Part shown: positions 1 to 12,000 of the stretch, in pieces | Position numbering within the stretch: the first letter of the stretch is position 1 | How the letters are laid out: every line of letters starts with the position of its first letter | Assembly (NCBI GenBank): GCA_028565635.1 | Contig: JAOXYB010038839.1 | Coordinates: 1 to 28,362 of the forward strand | Length of the DNA: 28,362 nt | Direction of reading: 5' to 3' | Source of the DNA: Phoronis ovalis | Lineage: Eukaryota; Phoronida; Phoronidae | The notes under the pieces: model-generated | What the model saw: only the letters and a program-made list of their open reading frames with translations | What the model was told of the DNA's origin: nothing | The model's database searches: none | Position numbers and translations under genes: made by a program

Positions 1-1027
1 ATATACAGGCGGAAGGAGATTGCAATCCATTTTTATGTCAAATGTACAAGATGCAAATAAAAAATGTTCGCGCTGACAACATACTCCGCCAAAAATTACT
101 TGAGTATCCCAGCGGTTATAGATGTGAGGGGTCTAAATTTTAAATTTTATTTCATTGCGGAGAATTTGAACCCACCTGAAACTGTTTTTCTTATGTTATT
201 ACGGGGGCAGTTTTTGGTGCGTAGCTAAACGAACACACATACAAGGCGTATATACATTAATTTCAAAAATGTATTTACTAATATAAACCTCATAAATCTA
301 TGATTTATTTTCCTTTTAAAAACGTAAATATTTAAAATGCAAAATTCAAAGAATAAAAGTTAAAATCAATAGAAACTTTAGCACAAATCTAAACGAAGAT
401 GTCTGTCTTACATTTAAAAAAAAATTATGTTGATCAAACGATAAAAAATAAATTTATGTATTAGGAAAAATAAACCAACTAAAGTTATGAAATCCGTATA
501 TCCTTCGAACAAAGCAAAATTTCAAATATCGGGGGCAACGTTTTATACCTCTATAAGTGAAGACTATATTTGAGAAAAGTCTAACTTTTTTGGTTGAGTT
601 TTTTATATTATACATAGGTGTGCGTTAAAGATTTCCAGTTTACTCCAAAATGGTCAGTTTCATATTTTTTTACTTATTGTATGCTCCTTTTTGATCTGCG
701 TTTAAAATTAACACCTACTCCAAAAAGGTTAATATGGCTTATTTGCAGAAAAAAAATTGTATTGGTCAGTATCTATAAAAATAGGTTTGGAATTTGGTCT
801 GTACCCATATTATCTGGCATTTGAAAGTAGAAATATGCTACCTAAACATTCTTTCATTTAGACTGTACCTCTGCATTTGATTTACCGTTTTGAATTGAAT
901 CCCATCGCACATACGTATATTGTATGCAGTCCCCATGGTTTGTGCATGTATACAAAATGATTTTTATTTTTAAGAGCCTTACGTAAATCATAATTAAGGG
1001 GCTCAGCTGTTTGTACTTACATTTATC
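1..1027. other. Non-coding AT-rich stretch
   Basis: No supported gene. The short open frame at 618-824 is Leu/Lys/Ile-rich low-complexity translation with no family motif and no splice context. Many A/T homopolymer runs. Confidence 0.6.
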
Positions 1028-1349
1028 GAAGGAACGGAATTATAAAAAATGACAACACTCGTGGTTTTATGCCCTAGACAATCATAACCTTTTGAAGACG
1101 TATTTCGTTTTGGTAGGCTAATTAAATGTGGGCACGACCTTTTACAGCTGATATTGACCACTGACACAATAATATAGAAGGAGCGGAATTATAAAAAAGG
1201 ATAAAACTCTATTTTCATGCCCTGGACAATCATAACCCTGGGATCATGACCTTTAAAGTGGTATTTTGTTTTGGGAGGCTAATTAGGATAGGCACATACC
1301 CAATGACTACTTTATTTGTTATGCCCAGCTGATAATGACCATTAACAGA
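1028..1349 (+). repeat. Diverged tandem repeat, period about 149 bp, two copies
   Basis: Copy 1 starts at 1028 and copy 2 at 1177. They share, in order, GAAGGARCGGAATTATAAAA, TTTTNATGCCCT-GACAATCATAACC, a TTTTGKTAGGCTAATTA-like block, a GGGCAC/GGCACA block and CAGCTGATA-TGACCA near the end. Copy 2 is longer because of an insertion before CAGCTGATA. A partial earlier end (AATTAAGGGGCTCAGCTG, 992-1009) may be the tail of a lost copy. Confidence 0.8.
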
Positions 1350-2520
1350 CATGGTACCTGGAGGCTCACGAGTATACCGTTTTTAGTAACTGTGTACATC
1401 TTTCTCAGTTACATTGCATTTTTTCTTAATATATTCTACAAGGTATTTACAAGTATCAAGGTTTCTAGACGATGCTCTAGTTGTTTCTGTAATTACAAAA
1501 ATGTTATTTTGCTGATGATCATGTAGGTATCAGTCAGTGATGGTGAGAAATCAATCTAAGTAGTCTCATACCATTATTGTTGGAACTGTCTTTACCACAG
1601 ACATGTCTTTGGCTGGATATACGGATGAACAGCACATACATTTTCCGGGTATATATCAGGCTGTTTCTGCAGGGGGATGTACGCATCCGTGTCACTTCTT
1701 TTCAAACCACAAATATATAAGGATATTGTTTCTGCTTCAGCTCTATTACTTATTAAAGAATGCTTAAAAAGTCAGTTGCAATTAACAGAAAAATAAAAAT
1801 TCAAGCATCTATTGTGATTTTCGTTCTTCAGGGAAAAGTTAAACTGAAGGTTGTTAGTATAGTTATAGTTATTTCTCTAATTTAATTATGACAATTTGTG
1901 TACATGGCAGTGACGACTGGTACCTGAATAATGACTACTACTTTGCAGGTAGTTTATTAATTGTAATTTACAAGGGAAACTACACAATTTAATTATTGAT
2001 ACGATTTATACAAATTTGGGTGTTATTCTATAGACGATAGGAAACAAAACAGATGATTAAGGAAATAACGATATCTGAAATAAAACACCCACAATATTGC
2101 ACTAACCTTGCGCTCCACAGGTGTATAGAATTATTAGCTAATCAGTGTCATGAGACGCATTTTATTTTAATACCTAGATTTAATTGACAACATCAAAGTT
2201 GCACATTTCCTCTGGTTCTAGTCATGATTCCATACTCAAAAATATATATTGATTGTAAATAGCGCGGAATATTTAACACTGATACATATTAACACCCTTC
2301 TTTAACCCACCCACATATCAAGCCAGCGCTGCAGAAACGTGCCATTTTATTGTAGTAGTACAGTGAAAACTTACACTGTAGCTATATTTCAACCTTCATT
2401 TCCCTAGAACTGCACTGCAAAGATGTGTATATATACTTTATTTGTTGTAAACACCCAACTCATTATTTTAGAATTAAAAAAACAATTTTTTTAAACAAAT
2501 CGACATGTACGCTCCCACAT
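1350..2520. other. Non-coding stretch
   Basis: No gene supported. The open frame ending at 1526 starts inside the tandem repeat and has no recognisable motif. Confidence 0.5.
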
Positions 2521-2562
2521 CTGGGACTATTATAGCTAACTTAGTTATAATAGTATTCCCAG
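2521..2562. repeat. 42-nt inverted repeat (hairpin)
   Basis: CTGGGACTATTATAGCTAA pairs with TTAGTTATAATAGTATTCCC plus AG across a two-base loop (CT), with one mismatch and a three-base bulge. It lies about 330 bp upstream of the astacin start codon. Confidence 0.75.
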
Positions 2563-2896
2563 TCCAACGTATAGCATCCATATGGATAACGTCATGTCAG
2601 TATATCCTAATAATATCGGCACCCTGATAAAAGTGAATCAAATGTACTTTTAAGAAAGACTAAAATATCAAGACCCAGGAGCACTTATATTCGGCTCTGT
2701 GTGTGACAATATATACGTAGCAAAATAAGATTTTGGATTTAGAACTCGATGTGCATACTTGTCTGAAGGCGTATCTGTAACCTCGTTTTCAAGAAAATTG
2801 CACGTGTGTATAAATTCTGTGAATGAAATAGATTCCCTATCTAGTCTTGGTACGCGCACTCTAGCTAATAAGACAGTATAACTTGTATATTAAATC

Positions 2897-3016
2897 ATGG
2901 GACCAAAGCTTCCATTTATAAATCTTATTTTATTAGAATTTTTATTGACGCATTTATTTTTATGGAATTTAGTTAATGGACTACCAAGGTTTTATAAACA
3001 GTACAGACAACCTATA
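2897..3016 (+). CDS. Astacin gene exon 1: signal peptide
   Basis: Residues 1-40. The ATG has an in-frame TAA immediately upstream (2891-2893). The first 28 residues have a basic start, a long Leu/Phe/Ile-rich core and a plausible cleavage after VNG, as in a signal peptide. It ends in phase 0 at a GTGAGT donor. It lacks family homology of its own, so it is chosen on signal-peptide character and phase match with exon 2. Confidence 0.72.
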
Positions 3017-6000
3017 GTGAGTATAAGTTTTTTTAATTACTTATTAATTCTGTTTGCAAGTCACAATTTTGATATTAAAACTTATTAAATTCTATCGAAT
3101 GAATTCTTGTATTTTAACTATAAAGTAGTTAAAAGCATCATAATTTTAACTGCTGCATTTGTAAAAGTATACATGTCTCATGATTAATTTCTAAAAAAAC
3201 ATTGTTACTTTACCGTAAGGCTTATTTCATAATCTCAATTTTTTTCAAGCGAATCTTGCGACAATAAGGAAATATCTTAAATCAGCAAAAACACATTTTA
3301 CATGTAAAAATTATTGTAGCTATTTCCCTTTTGCAAAGCAACACATTAATATTTACAGTATAACCAAGTTCCTTGTGCGAGTTCCTTGTCTTGCACAATG
3401 TAGAATTAATTCTATCTACGTTAAAACTAACATAACGCTAAACTTGTTTACTGGCACTACCATCCCATGTTCATGCCTCAGCTGAAATTGTTATTTTGTC
3501 TTTACTTTTGCTGCTTTCTCTTGTTTTGAAAAAACACAATTTCAACACAGATGATACGAATCCACGATGATATAGCCCAAAGATCCTGAAATCCAATTTA
3601 AGAAAACGTTGAACCGAAAGTTGTTGTTCTACGTTCTGCTCATTTTTTGTAAGAAAACATTTTGCATCTATTGTTTTTGACAAATACTTTTCGGACAGTA
3701 TTTGTTACTAGCTGGTTTTTACACCGGATTTCACAACTAACTATAAATGTGATACCTAATTTTGGTCAGTGCCGGGATATTAAGTATGTTTTTTTTAGAA
3801 TTTTAATCCAATATAGACCTAACGTTTAAACAAATCCATTCTCTTCGTACCCAAAAATTAGTTCACAATTTCAAATTTTAAAACTCACATTACGAGTTAC
3901 TTATTGAAAAGGAAAATGATTATTTTTTTTATATGCATGTGCGAAATAAATCTCAGATTCTTCTAATAGTGAGTGTTTTTGCAACTGTTCTTTGTATATA
4001 CGTGTGTATGTATGTATTCTCGTGAGAGCTATTTTTTTTTCAAATATGTACTCGTAATAGCGAGCTTGTAGTACTCATTCTAAGACAGGTAAATAAACAG
4101 TCGTATAAAAACATTTCAAGTTTATAGTACTCATTCTAGGACATATATAAATATTTCTAGACAATTGGAGATAATTGAAGATAAACAAATTACCGACCTC
4201 AAAATAAATCTATAACCATAGCTATTTTCATTTTTTTGACATTTCATCATCCTATTTTACTAACAGTCCATATTGTATTAAACGATGCCCCTGAGAATTG
4301 TGACGTATTGTTACAAACCTAAAGCCTGATTTTTTTAATGAATACGAATGAAACCTTATGGGACTCGTTTTTCCGCATTACTGACAGTGACATCAGAGTC
4401 TACAGTTTTTTGCTGAATGAAACTAATTAACTAATATTAAGACTCGACACATATATTTTCTTGGCTTTTCTAATTAAATCTTATTAATTACCTTATTGAA
4501 TCAATTCATTAAAGAATAATTAAGATAATATGTGAAGTTTATTATGGGGGTGTTTAGTTTCCAAGCAAACTTTTTGATTTGCGGTTGGACTTTGTTTATA
4601 TCCAATTGCAGATGATTTCTTTAGATGTTTTTGTTAATATTTTGATATTTCAAAGATATTAGTGAACGGTCTGCTTATTTTAAAACAAAAAACATGTAAA
4701 GGAAACGGAAAGAAGTGACGTGTTCTTCGTACATAGCACCAGCAATCTGGAAAAGACATTTCCTTCTTTGTAAAAATTAGAAAAAATATCACGCTCACAT
4801 AAAAGGCGAGAATTTTACGAAAACAATGTTAAGTTAACAATTTTTTTTAATGAAACCAAGAGTCGTGTTATTCTGTTACATTGCAACTACTAAGCTAGAA
4901 AATATAGAGTAACATGTCAATAATGGATTTCACCTTCTTACCTCTCAACAGCAACCTGTGAACGAACACCTGCGAATACCCCACTACACGTAACCACAGA
5001 TAGCAGTGTCAAGTTATCCATTATGATATGCCAAACATCATCTGGCTTAAGCAACACCTGATAGAATTTTTATTAACTTCGTATATTTACCTGAATTCAT
5101 GACTTGGTTTCAAGTATATAGCTTTTAATATTTAGAGAGCAAGTTTGCTAATCTGCTAATTTAACGGGGTGATAGCTACAAAAATGGTTACCCATGTTTT
5201 TGTTCCTTCTAAATGCATATTTTATATAATAATTATAAAATGGAAACACATAAATTATATTATACTTATATTATTAAAATAATGTAAGTAATTGGAGTCT
5301 TTCCACAGCAAAATTAATTAGCATTGTCATTTCTCTCTCAAAACTTACATGGGATTTTTTGTTTTTCAACCGGAAAATAGAACTGAAAGCTTTCTCTGCG
5401 TTCGGGATTTTGCATCTGTTACATAATTCAGTATAAAATGGCACCAAGTAAGAACTTTAATCTTATGATTTAAGGATATGCTGCGGAAGCGGTTGGCAGA
5501 AGAGTACACTCCTTTGGTTAACCCAGAAGAAAATAGAGGCAAGTACGAATACATGAAATCAACTTGATTAGCTAAGGAAGTTATGGAGATAACCGAATAA
5601 ATCCGATAAAAATAGTACTGGTGATATGCGCCGAATTCTCCAAATAGATGTTATCGATGATTCACGTATGCTCCTGTCAGTGCGTACAGATGAAAAACAG
5701 AAATCAAATATTATTAGTTAAAATCAGTACATCGGATGAATTAATATTTTTAGTGATAAGGAAAAAACAAGTTTGACTCATGTGTAGACTAATTCAAGTA
5801 AAATAATTATGTTTGCAATGAAATGTATTGTGCCTGTTAAGAAATAAACCTCCAGTTCATATTTGTAATGGAAAATAATTTCCTATCAAAGAAGCAGTTC
5901 TTACAAGTTCCAGGTTTAATTTCCACAAAATACTTTTCAGCTCGAATTTTAAAATCAATTTGTAAAATTTTCTTAAATCAACTTTTGGCACTATTTTAAA

Positions 6001-9000
6001 TTTGTTATCCTTTTTTCCTTTTCCAAATACAGCATGTATGTTATAATGCCCGGATGTAATGGTAATGTAACTGAGTTTGAACTGGCTATTCCGGCAAATT
6101 TTTTTGCTGAAATTAATATAGATATTTTAAAAAAGTGCACCAGAAATTAGATGGTGGTGATAGTAATAACTTTCAGGAAATGGGTTTTTATTATTAGATT
6201 TTTTCACGGTTCGAAGACAGTGATCTATAATTTTTTTTCGACAAGGAAATGCAAAGAACATCACTTTTTCAAGATGAACATAGGTTATTGTACTCTTGTA
6301 GGACACTAACCTTGCATCCATCTCTTCAGTGGCAGCTGTTATTAAAAGACCAATTTAATAACTATAATAGTAACAATTCAAACAACATTATAAAATACAA
6401 AAGTGGTAAATACCTATTTTTTTATCGCATTTCACTGAATTTCAAGTGCAGATCTAAAGCATGTCTTATTTTTTGCAGGTGTAAAAAATGTTCATTTAGT
6501 TGATGGCGATATATTTGTTCACGTGGTAAGTACAATCAAGTTGCAATCAAGATTTAAACTTAGACGAATTATCATGCCGCTAGACGTTTGCGTACCGTAA
6601 TTAGGGTTTTCAGTTTTACTGAAGTAATATAGAATATATAAATTTTTACTTAAAGTAACATATCAAATGTTGGTCCAACGATTACGTGAATTATGATGAT
6701 GAAAATTGCGTGCACGTTTGATAGCATTCGCTATCATTTCACTTTTGTATGTGTTTTAATACAACTTATTTTTTACGTTAAAGGATACCAGAGACTATGC
6801 GCCACAGACAGACCATGAGGGTCTATCATTTGGCCAAAACTATGCACCAAATTTACCTGTAAGTCATACTTTATTTTTTATTCTTTAAAACAAAATAAAA
6901 CAACTCAAACCAAAATTAAGAAGCTTAATTTTAATTGATAAACTACATAATTCTGAATTGTTTGTAACTAGTGGTACTTAGCCGTCAATTATACATACAA
7001 TGCCGCATAACCGGAAATTTCAGTAAAATGTACTTGACATGTTTCTTACATGCATCGTGGGAGGAAATTATTCAATAGACAGTGCAATCAAAGACTAAAA
7101 TCATGTTTTAACTCTTCATAAAATAGACAATTATCTGTCAACGATCTTCTACTTGTAACAGAATGAACCTGTCGCAAACATTCTGTATAGCTTTACTTTT
7201 GCTTGTTACTACCTGCTACTAACAGTAAGGAAATGGAATGTAATACATTTATTACAAATCGCATACTAGTTGTTTTTACTGGTTGTTTTTTTAGTTAAAA
7301 AAGAATGCAGTGAAAAATAGAAATTGGGTGTGGACGAAGCGGGTTGTTCCATTCGTCATAGATGCAAATTATGGTTAGTGAATACCAATGTACTTTAAAT
7401 GTGGGTTTAGTTATTATGCACGTTCATAATCTATAAAAATACTACGAGTCACGGAATAAAAGGTGCAAAAGTACAACTTAATTAAACAGCAAACACTATT
7501 TCTATTTAAAAAAGATTGTAAAAAACGCCTAATTGTATTAAAAAAGAATTCCTACGTAAAATTCCTAAACACGCCTTTTGAGTAAACTTTACTGTTTTAG
7601 TAACTAAATTTGTTTCCATAGTTATACACTATTGTTCTTAATCCCAGTCACTAAAGACTCTGGGGAAATGAATGCATTGCATCCATACTGGATCAGATAT
7701 CTTGCAAGAGGTCACAAAAATAAATTGAATTTTCAATCTGATTATTTCAGCAAAATTATTAAGTCCATTAAAGTTAGTCACTCACATAATTTAGTGCGTA
7801 GATACGTGTGTGCGCGTAAAAGCAAAGTCATGTCCGGGAGTCATGTTTTCTTCATCACTCTATCTTTAGAAACAGCTCAAAATATCCTTAATTAATTAAA
7901 GCTATTAAAGTAATTGTTTTAATGACACAACTGCTTCCCTATATAGTAACATTATATGACGATATTAAAGGTGTCGGCACATTATTGTTTTTAAGAATGA
8001 ATCCAAAAACTCCAGTACGATTGCAATAGATCCATACTCATTCATTGATTAAATAATGAAAGGCGTTTACTAAACATTTCCCGCTATATATCCGAGAATC
8101 TTATATTGCACGTATATCTGGGATGTATGCCTGGCTATTGGTGTTAAAACTTCTGCTTAAAATTAATTAAACATATAACTTTAGTTAGATTTGTAACAAA
8201 CTAACAAAAAAAAATTAAAACTAGAATTAAATAGATGCAATCAACCTATTTCACTTTTTTCATATTTTTTATGACCTAGATAAATAAGTTAAAAATGCTA
8301 GGTAGAGTTTTTTTGTTGAGAACAACTGAATGTTGAAATAAAACTTTGGAATTTTCCGTTGGTGGGAGTATTTAAAACGACACTAATAAATTGTCATTAT
8401 TTTATTTACTTCTTTATTAGAACTTCAAATAGTTACCTGTTGATTAAGTGATCTAAGGACTACTTAAAAGTGAAGACAATTTTTTAAAATTTCAATAGAT
8501 ATTTTTGTAAAAAAAACATGAGAAAGCAGCCGAGTAACGTACTCTACCAAGCCGTTTTCACTTTTATCCAGGTCACGAAAAATATTTAGATAGTATATAG
8601 AACATGTAAAACTGAGCGGATGCATATTTGATTTTTACAAAATGAACATTAATATTCTTCTATGACAAGTCTGTGAAAATAAGTGACATCATTGTGTATG
8701 CATACTTCAAAATACCAACAGTACATCATCCCATTCTTGTCTTTAACAAATACAGATGGTCGTAACAGACAAATACGGAATCATAACGTTATTTTTATTG
8801 TTCAGACACAAGGAAACGCGTTGTAAGGCAAAGGAGTAGGTAATTAAGCATTTTATTTTGAACAAGAGACATGAGTAATTTCTGCTGTGAGTACTTGAGA
8901 TGTATTGTAACACTAGTTACCATGGCACAGCTTATACAAAAACGCTTAGAAAGTTTCCGGGTTTCTTTCTTTAAATACGTCACTGGTGTAGTACTGTTTT

Positions 9001-12000
9001 CTTTGAACAGACGTTAATTCACTTCAACTAGAATATCGAGCCTAACTAATATCTCCTAGAATATTCGAATAGAGATGAATTAAAGCATGCACCATTTGAG
9101 TAACTATGCTTGTACGTAGGTTAAGAAATTTAAAAGACAGTGTAACAATGTAGCATCTTCTTTTGAGCTGTAAGTGACTTTCACTGTCAAAGTTTTAAGT
9201 ATATTCGAAGAATGTTGGCTAACAAACGTGCTTTCTTGCTCTAATAAATGCTGTGCTCTAATAATGTTTGCAAGGTAATAGCGCGAATCTGTGCGAAGAA
9301 GTGAATTAACTATGAATTAATTAATATAACATCAGATTAGTTCTTTATGTTATTAGTCAACATTATAACGAATATAGCTATTAACGTAGCAGAAACAGGA
9401 AGAAATAAGAAAAAAAATTAACCGCATTAACGCATATTTAGTGCGAACCGATACACACATCTCATTGTTCTTCTAATTTTAGAAAATAATGATCGCCTTG
9501 GTCGGCAATGTTGTTGACGAAATTTTACAGGTTCAGGCGAGTTGATATATTCAATCGTTTTTCCTGTGAATTATTATTTATTATTAAGTGAATGGCCGAG
9601 TATTATAATGAAATTGATAAAAATAGAAATTAGGGAAATGAAAATTTATCGCTTTCTTTTTTTAGTTGTATGTACTGTTAACCACATAATTTGAATTTAA
9701 CAATACGATTTGTTAAGAAATCCCTTGTGGCACATATAAATACACTTTAATATAGTACATTCCTGCATGTAATGCAAAATACCTGTAGATAGTTTTATAA
9801 ATATCAATACTTGAAAGTTTAACGTATGCCGTTCAAAGCAAGTTTGGCAAAGCAAGTTCCGAGCAATAATTTACCCGGAATAAAAAGGCTTTAGTTGCAA
9901 TACACATTTGTAATATTATGACAGACTGATGCAATTTTTCAGTATTGTATCTCAAATGATTAAGAAAATATATCATAGAATTCCTTTCTGGAGTATATTT
10001 CTATAGGAGGAATGAGATTTATTTCCACTACTAATTTATCTATCTGTTTACAGTAAAAATTTAGTACAAAGTAATGCCATTCAATGAAAACTGCCCCTAA
10101 TTGTTTTAACGGTTTATATACACATCGATCTACAACATTAGCAATAAAAGGCGCTCTTCTATTTGAGGAGATCTATCCATATGAACTCCTATGTTGACTG
10201 TTTCCCGATTTGTTTCAGATTCAGATGGAGAACTAAGAGAACAACTTTATTTAGCAATGGAAGAATTTCATAGTCAAACTTGTGTGCGATTTAGACCCAG
10301 AGTAAATGAAGTAGATTATATCAACATTGCACCATTAGATGGGTAAGTTTAATGAAATACAGAAATAAAAAATACAAGCAACGTTTACAGCTATAATTTC
10401 AGTGAAATGAGGAACCGGCAGCAATTTGTCATCAAAATCCTCTTACAAATAACCAATAAGGTATGTGCTTACTAGTAATTTAAAAGTCGTCGAAACTATG
10501 TACCTGTATTATAGAATTCAACCAATCTAGCTTCCTGAGAAAGGTCTCAGATGCAGTGATCTCCAAGGTACCTGTCAAAAGATTACTATATGCGCCCCCT
10601 ATTTGTAGGTCATTAACTAAAATCTATGATTTTACTTTCAGTTGCTACAGCGCAGTTGGTAGACAAGGTTCTAGGCAAAACTTATCTTTAGCAGAAGGAT
10701 GTAGAACTAAAGGCACAATAATGCACGAACTCATGCACTCACTGGGGTTTTGGCATGAACAGAGTAGGATGGACCGGGATGATTACGTCACCATAGACTG
10801 GAATAATATCATTGACGGTGAATATTTATTATCATTTTTTGCTGACAAAATTACAAGGCAAAGATTTGTTTTGATGCTACCAGTTTAAAAGTAGTTAGAA
10901 CGATACATATAAAATAAATTTTCAAAAATATCTTTATCACTAATAATAAGTGTCTCTATATTGATAAGATCTAAACTGATGTACCACAGTATTGTTATGA
11001 CAAATATAATACAGTTTTGCAATATGTTTAAATGTGGAATTTTTTTTTGAACTGGTAGCAAATGTAGCTACATTGTGCAATCCGACATTACTTAAAAGGG
11101 TGAATAAGGATGTGTCCGAAATGCTTGCAAAATCCAAGACGGCCACCAATATATATATTGTGCGTCAGGAGTAGTTGATTCTGGAACTGTATAACTTTAC
11201 TTTAAAAAACATTGTACGTTAATCCCATATATTATGTTTCAGTACATAAAACAAATTTTCAAAAGTATCCCAGTACGAAGCAATCTACTTTTGGTGCTCC
11301 ATATGACTACGCTTCAATTTTACATTATAAAGCAAATGCATTTGCCAAAGATAAGACAAATCCCACAATCATTCCAAAGAGCAACGATCCTATAGCGCTA
11401 TTAGAGATGGGACAGAGAAAGAGACTCAGTCCAGTCGATGTCTATAAAATAAACGCAGTATATCATTGTAGTAAGTTTTTGACTTTTACTAATTTCACAT
11501 ATTTATTACGTATTCATATAAATACTTTACAACCAGGTACGAGAATTTCCACGTAATATTTATATAAGGACTACTAAGATTACTAAATAAAAATAGGGAG
11601 GGAAAATATTAAATTATGATATCATTAAGTACATCAGACAATGTACAGTATATAGTGTCTGCAGAATTTAATGACAGCAGCGACATTCATGTCGAAATCT
11701 AAGATGAAATGAATTATACTAAAGCTATCTAAAAAAACTGCAAGTTCGTTCGTCTATATACTAATTGTAACGCCTAAGGGACTACAAGCGTTGTTAATGA
11801 AAAATAATAATTCTATTAAGATACGCAGATGTACATATAGTAGGAGCTGGCTGATCGCTTTCTGAAGTTACAAACTCAATTATTACGAGATACAATCAGT
11901 TCCTTTGTTTTTTTTAGACATATCCAGATGTGACGATCCTGGTCTGCCAGAAAATGGTTTTCGACAGGGAAGTAGCTATGACGTTGGCGCTACAATGACG

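Noticed and set aside
6249-6503. 84-codon open frame on the + strand
   Set aside because: It crosses the exon 3 acceptor in a different frame from the astacin protein and is low-complexity Asn-rich sequence.
7632-7895. 87-codon open frame in intron 5
   Set aside because: No family motif, no in-phase splice sites joining it to exons 5 and 6, and exon 5 to exon 6 already reads continuously through conserved astacin sequence.
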